A DNA stretch of 64,000 nt from J027 sp034437655 (GTDB lineage: Bacteria > Chloroflexota > Anaerolineae > Aggregatilineales > J027): the NCBI GenBank assembly GCA_034437655.1, contig DAOTTU010000103.1, forward strand, positions 16,303-80,302. Reading direction: 5' to 3'. The notes below the pieces were generated by a model. It ran no database searches and had not been told where the DNA came from. It saw only the letters and a program-made list of their open reading frames with translations. Below are positions 9,172 to 17,335 of the stretch, piece by piece. The translations under genes and the position numbers were made by a program. How positions within the stretch are numbered: the first letter of the stretch is position 1; each line of letters begins with the position of its first letter.

Positions 9172-11055
9172 ATGCCTATCGGACACGGAAAACACATTGG
9201 AAACCATGCTCGGAAAAAAGCACGGACCAAATCTGGTTCAATGGAGCAAGCGTCGCAGCAGGCGTCCGCGCTACCAATGATGTCACCCGAACAAATTCCT
9301 GAGTCTGTCAGTGCGGAGCAGGTGCTTGGCCTCCAACGCCAAATCGGTAATGCAGCAACGCGGCGGATGCTGGTGCAACGTGCTACCCGAACCGGGCCCA
9401 AAGCGACGACATATGCCGCTGAAAAATCACCGTTCAGCCTCACTGGAAGCTATAGTTTTGACAACGGTAACCAGCGCGGCACACTCAACATTAACCACGG
9501 TGGCGCTGGTTTAACAGGGACGTTGCAGGTGCGTCAGATGGGAAAAGACCCTTCTGGGGGCAAGCAACCCTATTACAGCATCAAATCCTATCGCATCACA
9601 GGCACGCGCTACAACGATGTGATGACTAAAGACAATCAGTCCTTTAAGGCATCGTTAGATGGTGAGCATGACGTTTCGCTTGACTTCTGGCGCGAGAAAG
9701 GGGGTGGCGTGTCGTTGCAATTCGAGGGCAATAATGAAACGCTTTATACCGCCAGTATGAAGCGAGTCTCCCAAAGACCGACTTTGCAACTCAATGAGGC
9801 GGCGATCGGCGGCAAAAACAAAGATGCGTTCATTGCCAGCATGAAAATGCCACTCGATGCTTTCCAGAAAAAGCAGATTCGCACGCATTGTAATGAGATC
9901 AAACAGCACGTCAAAAACTACTTTAGCTACTGGGCTCATGTCGCACGCAGCGCAGAGGCTGGCCAGATAAGTATAAAACTTGGGGCATTTGTTGAGCAGT
10001 TCCCCATTATGCAACGACCGCTTATTGCCCGCGAGATTCGACGTATTTTGACTAATGAGGTGCGTGAAAAGCGCAGCTACTTCGATGAACTGGGGTTGAT
10101 CGTCAACCGTGAAAGCAAATACACCGAGAAAATGCAAAAGATTTTGGGCATTGGGCCCAACTCTGAGGCAAACCACAAGTACAAGTTCTCGATGGAGGTC
10201 GGGGGCCTTGGTGGTGACCTGATCGTTGGTGCGCAAGTGTTTGGTGGGCGAATGCTAATCGAAAAGACGGAACCCGACACATGGTCGCATACCTACTCAC
10301 TTGCTATCGCAGGCTTTTCAATTGGAGCCTCTGCAAGTTTGACTGTTGCTATGAATGGCTCCGGGACAATGGAAAGCAGGCAACCCTGGACACCGACCAA
10401 CTTCGGGGGTTTTATTGGCTTCGGCAGTGGGCAGGCGCAGTTCTCAGTGTATGGCGGTAAAGGGATTGCTACTTCTGCCGTGGTCTTCCAGGGTAACGGT
10501 GACTTCCGAGCTATTGTTGGCAATGCATCCGGGTCCTTTGACATAGGCGGCGCAGCGGTCGGTGTTGAAACAGGTGCTAGCATTGGCTACATACATCCGT
10601 GGGACGTTGATGTCATCAGTGGATTGCGCGAAATCTATAAGCCGCCGCAGGCCGCAAAGACTGAAGTTGCCCAAAAAGCAAAGCAGTCTGTCCACTTTGA
10701 GGTTGACTCTGCTGATCTTTCTAAAAAGGGGAAAGGGTTGCTACGGTCACTCGCGACTGATAACCTCGGTTTGTTCCGTGATCCCAATAGCAAGCTCGAA
10801 ATTGATGGTTACGCCAGTCGGTCGGGCCCTGACAAATACAATGCACAGCTTTCAGAAGCGCGGGCGCAGACGGTGTATAACTTCTTACAATCTGTACTCA
10901 CTGATGATTTCCGTATCAAGAAAGGCAATGTGACGGTCAAAGGTCATGGTGAACAAGCTGCTGCTAAAGCTGGTGAAGACGATAAGAAGGAGAACCGGGC
11001 CTGGCGTAGGACCACTGTTAAGCTCAATGGGACGACGGTACTGAGATTACAATAG
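9172..11055 (+). CDS. eCIS-type cargo candidate with LQR-IGN motif and OmpA-like C-terminus
   Basis: A 627-residue protein without signal peptide. Around residues 45-65 it has VLGLQRQIGNAATRRML, the short motif that recurs in DUF4157 and related proteins linked to extracellular contractile injection systems (family knowledge). After this come beta-rich segments (about 85-200), a helical segment (about 210-325) and a glycine-rich repetitive section (about 330-475) that I do not recognise. The C-terminus (about 500-620) is an OmpA/MotB-like peptidoglycan-binding domain: VHFEVDSADLSKKG, then IDGYASRSG, and NRAWRRTTV. The ATG at 9172 follows GGAGG by 6 bases; an upstream frame extension lacks a ribosome site. 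No sheath, tube or baseplate gene is in the window. Role as an injected effector or particle component is inference. Confidence 0.6.
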   Translation: MPIGHGKHIGNHARKKARTKSGSMEQASQQASALPMMSPEQIPESVSAEQVLGLQRQIGNAATRRMLVQRATRTGPKATTYAAEKSPFSLTGSYSFDNGNQRGTLNINHGGAGLTGTLQVRQMGKDPSGGKQPYYSIKSYRITGTRYNDVMTKDNQSFKASLDGEHDVSLDFWREKGGGVSLQFEGNNETLYTASMKRVSQRPTLQLNEAAIGGKNKDAFIASMKMPLDAFQKKQIRTHCNEIKQHVKNYFSYWAHVARSAEAGQISIKLGAFVEQFPIMQRPLIAREIRRILTNEVREKRSYFDELGLIVNRESKYTEKMQKILGIGPNSEANHKYKFSMEVGGLGGDLIVGAQVFGGRMLIEKTEPDTWSHTYSLAIAGFSIGASASLTVAMNGSGTMESRQPWTPTNFGGFIGFGSGQAQFSVYGGKGIATSAVVFQGNGDFRAIVGNASGSFDIGGAAVGVETGASIGYIHPWDVDVISGLREIYKPPQAAKTEVAQKAKQSVHFEVDSADLSKKGKGLLRSLATDNLGLFRDPNSKLEIDGYASRSGPDKYNAQLSEARAQTVYNFLQSVLTDDFRIKKGNVTVKGHGEQAAAKAGEDDKKENRAWRRTTVKLNGTTVLRLQ

Positions 11056-11096
11056 CACTATAACGATGTAACCGGGCAACACCTGCTACACATGCG

Positions 11097-11810
11097 ATGA
11101 ATATCATAACACTGGCGAACGAGTCGCGACACCGGGACTTATCTGTCCCACCCGGCGATGAGATTCACTACTGGGCGTTTACGGTGGGGGATTATCGTGC
11201 CAGGCTTGGCTATTATGCCGCGCTACTTGATGATGCGGAACGAGCCCGAGCAGCACGCTACCTCCGCCAGGACGATCAACACCATTTCACCTTGCAGCGT
11301 GGACTCCTGCGCGAGGTGTTGTCAGCGTATACCAATATATCCCCACCACGTATAGAGCTATCCTATGGTGAACATGGTAAGCCGTATATAGCCAATGGCC
11401 CGCACTTCAATCTCGCGCATTCCCATGACGTTGTGGTGTATGCCATTAGTGGCAGCAGAGCGGTTGGTATTGATATTGAACACTTGCATGCAGTAGATGA
11501 CCTGACAACGGTGGCAGGGTTATGTTTTACCCCTTCTGAACATGCACTATTCACTCGACTTACGTCTGAATCTCAACAGCGTGACATGTTCTATCGTACG
11601 TGGACCGCAAAAGAAGCGGTGTTAAAAGCCAGCGGTTATGGGTTCCATATACCCATGACATCAGTTGCGGTTCTCACTGCTGCACGCCACGGATTTGAAC
11701 TCATACAGCCCGTACAGGTTTCTCCTCCAGATGCCCTACCGAGCCGTTATGAACTTGCCGTCTTTGATCATGCTGGTGTGTTCAGGGTGGCTATCGCATT
11801 ACAAATATAA
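11097..11810 (+). CDS. 4'-phosphopantetheinyl transferase (Sfp type)
   Basis: A 237-residue enzyme that transfers phosphopantetheine from coenzyme A to a serine on acyl or peptidyl carrier proteins. All three family motifs are visible: FNLAHSHDVVVYAI (about residue 103), VGIDIEH with the magnesium-binding Asp and Glu (about 121), and FYRTWTAKEAVLKASG (about 162) with the catalytic WxxKEAxxK. The length is normal for the Sfp/Gsp group. It follows the eCIS-type gene by 41 bases on the same strand, so cotranscription is possible. No carrier protein, polyketide or peptide synthetase gene is in the window, so its target lies elsewhere and may be fatty acid ACP or a secondary metabolite system. Confidence 0.9.
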   Translation: MNIITLANESRHRDLSVPPGDEIHYWAFTVGDYRARLGYYAALLDDAERARAARYLRQDDQHHFTLQRGLLREVLSAYTNISPPRIELSYGEHGKPYIANGPHFNLAHSHDVVVYAISGSRAVGIDIEHLHAVDDLTTVAGLCFTPSEHALFTRLTSESQQRDMFYRTWTAKEAVLKASGYGFHIPMTSVAVLTAARHGFELIQPVQVSPPDALPSRYELAVFDHAGVFRVAIALQI

Positions 11811-11903
11811 TGCTATGTTAAAGTGTTAAGTTGAGTGAATTCAAAATTTATGGGAGGAATTTTGGAAAAACTTAAACTTTGTGGCAATATTGTGAGGGTG
11901 TCC

Positions 11904-11928
11904 TGTACAATTTAGTAGAATTTGTACA
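11904..11928. promoter_or_regulatory. Inverted repeat upstream of dhaK
   Basis: TGTACAA-N11-TTGTACA is a perfect 7-base inverted repeat centred about 70 bases before the dhaK start. Position and symmetry fit an operator for a dimeric regulator of the dha genes. No regulator gene of the dha operon lies nearby, so its identity is unknown. Confidence 0.4.
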
Positions 11929-11984
11929 TTGACCGTGTAATATTCAGCATCACAAACTCTGTCTAATGAAAGTGAGGTTATGAA

Positions 11985-13055
11985 GTGAAAAAACTTATTA
12001 ATGATGTCGAGAACGTTGTAGCCGAGCAGATGGAAGGGATGGGGCTTGCACACCCTGAACTCAAGATTAATCTGGATCCTAAATACATTGTGCGTGCAGA
12101 TGCTCCGGTTGCTGGTAAAGTCGCGATCGTTTCTGGCGGTGGTAGCGGCCACGAACCGATGCACGGCGGGTTTGTCGGAAAAGGGATGCTGGATGGGGCA
12201 TGTCCCGGTGAAGTTTTCACCTCGCCCACCCCTGACCAAATGTACGAAGCGGCCAAGGCTGTAGACAGTGGTGCAGGCGTACTGTTCCTTGTCAAGAATT
12301 ACACCGGCGACGTACTCAATTTCGAAACCGCTGCTGAGATGGTTCATGCTGAAGGCGTCAAGGTGCAGAGCATTTTGATTGACGACGATGTCGCAGTGAA
12401 AGATAGTCTCTTTACAGCCGGGCGACGTGGTGTGGGTACCACGGTACTTATGGAGAAAATTGTCGGTGCGGCTGCTGATGCTGGCTATGATCTGGACCAA
12501 TGCGCTGACCTCGCCCGCAAAGTGAACCTGAACGGCCGCTCGATGGGTTTGTCCCTGACATCTTGCATTGTGCCTGCGGCTGGCAAGCCCACCTTTGACC
12601 TGGGCGAAAACGAGATTGAAATTGGTATCGGGATTCATGGTGAGCCCGGCCAGCGCCGCGAAGAAATGCAACCTGTTGATGCTGTGACTGAAATTGTTGC
12701 TGCTGAAATTTTGGACGACAAGGGCTATACCCGCACAGTGCGTGAATGGGACCGTGAGAACGGTGAATGGGTTGAAAAAGAACTGACAGACGAACCGTTT
12801 TCGGCTGGTGATCAGGTGATCGCGTTTGTTAACAGCATGGGCGGCACCCCGGTTTCTGAACTATATGCTGTGTACCGCAAGCTGGTGCAGGTGTGCGAAG
12901 CACGGAACATCACGATTGCGCGTAATTTGGTCGGCCCGTACATCACATCGCTGGAAATGCAGGGCTTTTCGATCACATTGTTGAAGGCTGACGACGAAAT
13001 TCTCAAATTCTGGGACGCACCTGTCAACACCCCCGGTTTGCGTTGGGGCGCTTAG
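11985..13055 (+). CDS. dhaK: Dihydroxyacetone kinase subunit DhaK
   Basis: The substrate-binding subunit of PEP-dependent dihydroxyacetone kinase. Dihydroxyacetone is held covalently as a hemiaminal on a histidine while DhaL passes phosphate to it, giving dihydroxyacetone phosphate for glycolysis. The protein has 356 residues, the same as the E. coli enzyme, and the key residues fall at the same places: GGGSGHEPMH with His56, and IGIGIHGEPG with His218, the covalent binding residue. The start is a GTG at 11985 with GAGG 7 bases upstream; an ATG at 11980 is out of frame. A transcription terminator follows the gene before dhaL. Confidence 0.95.
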   Translation: MKKLINDVENVVAEQMEGMGLAHPELKINLDPKYIVRADAPVAGKVAIVSGGGSGHEPMHGGFVGKGMLDGACPGEVFTSPTPDQMYEAAKAVDSGAGVLFLVKNYTGDVLNFETAAEMVHAEGVKVQSILIDDDVAVKDSLFTAGRRGVGTTVLMEKIVGAAADAGYDLDQCADLARKVNLNGRSMGLSLTSCIVPAAGKPTFDLGENEIEIGIGIHGEPGQRREEMQPVDAVTEIVAAEILDDKGYTRTVREWDRENGEWVEKELTDEPFSAGDQVIAFVNSMGGTPVSELYAVYRKLVQVCEARNITIARNLVGPYITSLEMQGFSITLLKADDEILKFWDAPVNTPGLRWGA

Positions 13056-13090
13056 ACCCGTCGTTTTGATTATGATATGTTAAACTATTG

Positions 13091-13123
13091 AGGCTGAATC
13101 CGTACGCTGTATTCAGCCTTTTT
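13091..13123 (+). terminator. Intrinsic terminator between dhaK and dhaL
   Basis: A perfect 9-base stem AGGCTGAAT/ATTCAGCCT with an 11-base loop runs directly into TTTTT. It lies in the 93-base dhaK-dhaL gap. Either dhaL-dhaM have their own promoter or the terminator tunes read-through so that DhaK is made in excess. Confidence 0.8.
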
Positions 13124-13148
13124 ACGCATTACAACACTGGAGCATAAC

Positions 13149-13787
13149 ATGATTTCCAAGCAACAAGTCGTGGCATGGTTAGAAGCAAGTCGCGATGTCC
13201 TCGAAGAAAATAAAGGCTATTTGACCGAACTGGACTCTCCTATTGGTGACGCGGACCACGGCACAAATATGGCACGTGGCTTTAACAAGCTGCTCGAAAA
13301 GCTACCAAACCCTGACGAAAACGATATTGGTAAACTGCTCAAGTCTTCTGGTATGGCGTTAATGGCCAGCATCGGTGGGGCGAGTGGCCCGCTGTATGGT
13401 ACCTTCTTTATGCGGGCTGGTGATGCTGTGAAAGACAAGCAAGCGCTGGCACTTGAAGACCTGACGAATATGCTGACGGCAGGGGTCGAAGGCCTCAAAC
13501 AACGTGGACGCGCTGAGGTTGGCGAGAAAACGATGATTGATGCGTGGCAACCTGCGATTGATGCCTTACAGGCAGGCGTTACAAACAACGATGATATTGC
13601 GGCTGCGGTAGAAGCATGTGTGCAAGCCGCCAAAACAGGGATGGAAAGCACTACCCCGTTGATTGCCAAGAAAGGCCGCGCCAGCTACCTCGGTGAGCGC
13701 AGTATCGGTCACCAGGACCCGGGAGCAACCTCTACCTATATGTTGCTTCAAGCCTTGCTAGACGTTGTGAACAACACGAGTGCCTGA
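13149..13787 (+). CDS. dhaL: Dihydroxyacetone kinase ADP-binding subunit DhaL
   Basis: The nucleotide-binding subunit, in which bound ADP is rephosphorylated by DhaM and then phosphorylates dihydroxyacetone on DhaK. The 212-residue length is normal. The magnesium-binding aspartates are in the N-terminal DSPIGDADHG motif (Asp29, 34, 36). The glycine-rich MASIGGASGPLYGTFF segment and the C-terminal SIGHQDPGATST cap are as in the family. Start at ATG 13149, preceded by TGGAG. It lies 38 bases before dhaM on the same strand. Confidence 0.93.
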   Translation: MISKQQVVAWLEASRDVLEENKGYLTELDSPIGDADHGTNMARGFNKLLEKLPNPDENDIGKLLKSSGMALMASIGGASGPLYGTFFMRAGDAVKDKQALALEDLTNMLTAGVEGLKQRGRAEVGEKTMIDAWQPAIDALQAGVTNNDDIAAAVEACVQAAKTGMESTTPLIAKKGRASYLGERSIGHQDPGATSTYMLLQALLDVVNNTSA

Positions 13788-13825
13788 GCCCTGTTACCCC
13801 ACCTGAACCTGACAAGGACATTTTA

Positions 13826-16315
13826 ATGATTGGAATTGTGATTGTTTCCCACAGTGCTGCACTGGCTGACGCGACTCGTGATCTTGCGCAGCAGATGTCA
13901 CCGCGTCACATATCTATCGCAGTGGCCGGCGGCACTGGTGACCCCGACGCACCTTTTGGGACTAACCCGATGGCGATCTATGAGGCGATTGAAAGCGTCT
14001 ACACCGATGAAGGGGTGTTGGTGCTGATGGATTTAGGTAGTGCGCTGCTGAGTGCCGAAACAGCGATTGAGTTCTTGAGCCCCGAACAACAACCCAACGT
14101 CTATCTATGTGAGGCCCCCATTGTTGAAGGAGCTTTGGCGGCGGCTGTGCAGGCAGCGGTGGGGTCGTCAATGGAGGCTGTTTTGGCTGAAACACGGCAG
14201 GTGTTGATTGCCAAACGTGACTATTTAGGGGTAGAGGACACGATAGCTTCTGCTGACGCGACGATATCCAAAGACATGACGACTGTTGAACTACGTGTGC
14301 CGAATCCGCTGGGAATACATGCCCGCCCAGCCGCCAAAATTGTGGGTATGATCCATCAACATGCCGTGAACTGCTCTATCGAATATCAGGGGCGGCAGGT
14401 AGATGGTCGCAGCATCAGTTCTGTGATGACGCTTGGTGCAGGGCAGGGCGATAGGGTGACGTTTTATGTCAGTGGTACAGGCACAGCCATGTTTATCACA
14501 GCGCTAGAGCGATTCTTTGACGATAACCTTGGTGATCGTGATAGTGCGGCCCCAGCCCCCACCCATGCCAAACCCATCCGAAACGATACACCGCAGTCCG
14601 CGCGCGTTGTAACGGGTATCCCGGCTGCTAGAGGAATTGCTATTGCGCGTGCGTATCGGTTGAATGCAAGCGCCATTGATGTCGAAGCGACTCGTATCCG
14701 TGACATTGTTGGTGAACAAAGCCGCCTGGAAAAAGCGGTGCAAGCAGCGACCAATGACCTGCAAGGGCTTTTCCGTGACACACGCCAGAAACTCGGTGAG
14801 AGCGAAGCGGGTATTTTGCAGGCTCACGTCTTGATCTTGCAAGACCCTACCCTGTTAACAACAGTTTCGGAAACTATCCAAAGCCAGGCCCAGGACGCAG
14901 CGTCGGCGTGGTGGCAAAACATCAAAGACATGGCGACCCGCTATCGGTCCTTGGACGACCCGTATATGCAAGCACGGGCTGCTGATGTGCTTGATGTTGG
15001 TAAACGTGTGCTGCGCAAACTTGAACCTGACGCCGTGCATGCGGTCAGCATCCCTGACGACTGTATCCTGGTGGCGACTGACCTTGCCCCCTCAGAGACG
15101 GCCCGGCTTGACCCGGAACAAGTGCATGGTATTGTCACTGAACAAGGTGGCGCAACCTCACACAGCGCAATTTTTGCACGTGCGTTGGGGATTCCGGCAG
15201 TGGTAGGACTGGGAGAGGTTATACGTCGTATTGAATCTGACAAGACAATTGCGATTGACGGTGAAACAGGACAGGTCTGGCTTGACCCAGACGATGCTAC
15301 CCTGAATACGTTACGTAGACAACAGAATGAATGGCAAGTTGCACAGCGCGAAGTCAATACGTATCGTTTTGGACGTGCAACAACAACGGATGATCGTCAT
15401 ATTAAAGTTGCCGCCAACATTGGGCAGGCAGCCGACGCGACCGTTGCTGCAAATGCTGGCGCAGATGGCGTGGGCTTGTTCCGCACCGAATTAATGTTCA
15501 TGAATCGTACCAGCGCCCCCACTGAGCAGGAACAACTTCATGCCTACACACAGGCAGCACAGGCCTTCGAAGACAAGCCTGTATTGGTGCGTACGCTAGA
15601 CGTGGGTGGTGACAAACCAATCAGCTACATTAACATTGGGCGTGAGGATAACCCCTTTCTGGGCTATCGGGGAATTCGCTACTGGTTGGATACGCCAGAC
15701 ATTGCACGGACACAGCTCCGCGCCATTTATCGTGCCAGCGCTATGCATAACGTCAAAATGATGATGCCGATGATCAGCACGTTAACAGAAATTTTGCAGG
15801 TCAAGGCATTGGTGCATGACGTGCTGGGTGAACTGGAAGCCGAAAACTTGCCATTCAACCCCGACATGGAAGTGGGCATGATGATTGAGGTGCCTTCAGC
15901 AGTGTTCATCGCAGACCAGCTTGCCCCACATGTTGACTTCTTCAGCATTGGCACCAATGACCTGACACAATACATCCTTGCGGCAGATCGTGGCAATGCA
16001 AAAACAAGTGGCCTGGTCAGTCCGTTCCAACCAGCGGTGGTGCGGGCGATTCATCGGGTGGTCGAAGCGGCTCACCGTAACCAGATATGGGTTGGGGTGT
16101 GTGGCGAAATGGCGGGGCAAAGTCGAGCGGTGCCGTTGCTTCTTGGGCTTGGGATTGACGAACTCAGTATGAGTGCGCCGGCTGTGGCCGCAGTAAAAGC
16201 GCTGCTTCGTCGCCTGAGTTATGAAGATACCTCTGCACTGGCGACAAGAATCCTCAATGCCGAATCTGCGGAAGACATTGAACAGCAATTGGATGATTAC
16301 CTGTCCGGTTACTAA
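13826..16315 (+). CDS. dhaM: DhaM: EIIA-HPr-full-length Enzyme I fusion
   Basis: The phosphoryl donor for DhaL, linking dihydroxyacetone phosphorylation to phosphoenolpyruvate. Three phosphotransfer modules occur in one 829-residue chain. An EIIA-Dha domain (1-130) carries His9 in IVSHSAAL. An HPr domain (150-235) carries His165 in LGIHARPAA. A complete Enzyme I (260-829) carries His446 in GGATSHSAIF and has the C-terminal PEP-binding barrel with GLFRTELMFM, FFSIGTNDLTQY and VGVCGEMAG. E. coli DhaM (472 residues) has only a truncated EI and needs the general PTS; here the chain can in principle start from PEP by itself (inference). ATG 13826 has AAGGA upstream. The stop codon overlaps that of the converging LysR gene by 4 bases. 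Confidence 0.93.
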   Translation: MIGIVIVSHSAALADATRDLAQQMSPRHISIAVAGGTGDPDAPFGTNPMAIYEAIESVYTDEGVLVLMDLGSALLSAETAIEFLSPEQQPNVYLCEAPIVEGALAAAVQAAVGSSMEAVLAETRQVLIAKRDYLGVEDTIASADATISKDMTTVELRVPNPLGIHARPAAKIVGMIHQHAVNCSIEYQGRQVDGRSISSVMTLGAGQGDRVTFYVSGTGTAMFITALERFFDDNLGDRDSAAPAPTHAKPIRNDTPQSARVVTGIPAARGIAIARAYRLNASAIDVEATRIRDIVGEQSRLEKAVQAATNDLQGLFRDTRQKLGESEAGILQAHVLILQDPTLLTTVSETIQSQAQDAASAWWQNIKDMATRYRSLDDPYMQARAADVLDVGKRVLRKLEPDAVHAVSIPDDCILVATDLAPSETARLDPEQVHGIVTEQGGATSHSAIFARALGIPAVVGLGEVIRRIESDKTIAIDGETGQVWLDPDDATLNTLRRQQNEWQVAQREVNTYRFGRATTTDDRHIKVAANIGQAADATVAANAGADGVGLFRTELMFMNRTSAPTEQEQLHAYTQAAQAFEDKPVLVRTLDVGGDKPISYINIGREDNPFLGYRGIRYWLDTPDIARTQLRAIYRASAMHNVKMMMPMISTLTEILQVKALVHDVLGELEAENLPFNPDMEVGMMIEVPSAVFIADQLAPHVDFFSIGTNDLTQYILAADRGNAKTSGLVSPFQPAVVRAIHRVVEAAHRNQIWVGVCGEMAGQSRAVPLLLGLGIDELSMSAPAVAAVKALLRRLSYEDTSALATRILNAESAEDIEQQLDDYLSGY

Positions 16316-17223
16316 GATTCGTGAGTGCCTTGCTGTGCTGACGACATTGAAGATGGGTCTGGCGGCAACACCAGCTTGAGGAGTGGGTTAGGAAAACGCC
16401 GGGTCAGTGTGATGGCAGAAAACGTCTCGGCCAGCCCGGGTAGTTTGGCAACCTCAACCAGTACCCCGCCGGCCAGCTCGTCTTTTACGACAATAGGTGG
16501 CACGACAGCTAGCCCGGTGTGTTCACGCGCAACCAGGCGCAACATAGCCATATCATCCACCTGTGCGACGATTTTTGGTTGTATTTTCATGCGATCAACC
16601 AGTGCGTCAAACCCGGTGCGGATACTGGACTGTAGCGCTGGCACGACCAATGGTTCATCTTGCAGTAATGTCTTAAGGGGAAGCTGGTCTCTCTGGGGCA
16701 GGGGGCGTCCAATCAAGCTGACGGGTTGCTGGTCGATGGTGTGCGCGACCCAACGCGTTGAGGAGTTGCGTGGCGGGACAAAATTCGACAGAATCACATC
16801 AAGTTGATAGTCTTCAAGGCTTTCCAGCAGTTCGTCCAGTGTGCCCGAATGGATGATAACCTCAACGCCTTCTGCTGCTAATGCTGGTGCGAGAAACGTA
16901 ATCTGAAAATTGCGCGAGAGCGTGGCCAGCGCGCCAACACGCAAGACATTTTGCCGCAAATGGTCTTTTAGACCAAAGGTGCCCTCCAATTCTTCACCCT
17001 TCGCAAAAATTGATTCTGCAAAGTCTAACGCAACCTGGCCAGCTTCTGTGAGTTCTAACCCACGGCCTTTGCGGTCAAATAACTTTTGCCCGAGGTAGGT
17101 TTCTAGCGTGCTAATTTGCATTGACAGCGCAGATTGTGAGATATTATTGTCTTTCGCGGCTTGCGTCAGGCTGGTGGCCTTGGCGACAAGCCAGAAGTAG
17201 CGCAAATGATGGTAATTCAACAT
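16312..17223 (-). CDS. LysR-type transcriptional regulator, divergent from dabBA
   Basis: A 303-residue LysR regulator. The N-terminal winged helix reads LNYHHLRYFWLVAKATSLTQ and continues ISQSALSMQISTLE, closest in style to NhaR-like members. The effector domain begins near residue 90 with LRVGALATLS. It is transcribed away from dabB across a 110-base gap that holds a symmetrical TTGT-N7-ACAA site, so it most likely controls the carbon uptake genes; LysR regulators of this kind often sit next to dabAB or carbon fixation genes. I chose ATG 17223 over a GTG 12 bases upstream because the family begins just before the LNYxHL segment. Confidence 0.88.
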   Translation of the reverse strand: MLNYHHLRYFWLVAKATSLTQAAKDNNISQSALSMQISTLETYLGQKLFDRKGRGLELTEAGQVALDFAESIFAKGEELEGTFGLKDHLRQNVLRVGALATLSRNFQITFLAPALAAEGVEVIIHSGTLDELLESLEDYQLDVILSNFVPPRNSSTRWVAHTIDQQPVSLIGRPLPQRDQLPLKTLLQDEPLVVPALQSSIRTGFDALVDRMKIQPKIVAQVDDMAMLRLVAREHTGLAVVPPIVVKDELAGGVLVEVAKLPGLAETFSAITLTRRFPNPLLKLVLPPDPSSMSSAQQGTHES

Positions 17224-17266
17224 GGTATCGTTCACTAAAACTGAATAGATGTGTCAGAAGTATATA

Positions 17267-17281
17267 TTGTGCAGAAAACAA
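17267..17281. promoter_or_regulatory. Putative LysR operator in the lysR-dabB gap
   Basis: TTGT-N7-ACAA is a perfect 4-base inverted repeat that contains the T-N11-A arrangement of LysR binding sites. It lies 44 bases from the regulator start and 54 bases from dabB, as expected for divergent control with autoregulation. Confidence 0.5.
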
Positions 17282-17335
17282 TTCCCATGCTAGTCTCGTT
17301 CGGGTTTTGGAAAATTTAGAGGAGAAGTCGGGTAT

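Noticed and set aside
9655..10236. 193-codon open frame antisense to the eCIS-type gene
   Set aside because: No ribosome site or family motif; the sense gene has GGAGG and a recognisable OmpA-like end.
11841..12671. 276-codon open frame on the minus strand opposite dhaK
   Set aside because: It lies antisense to a gene with every catalytic residue of DhaK, has no ribosome site and its peptide resembles nothing.
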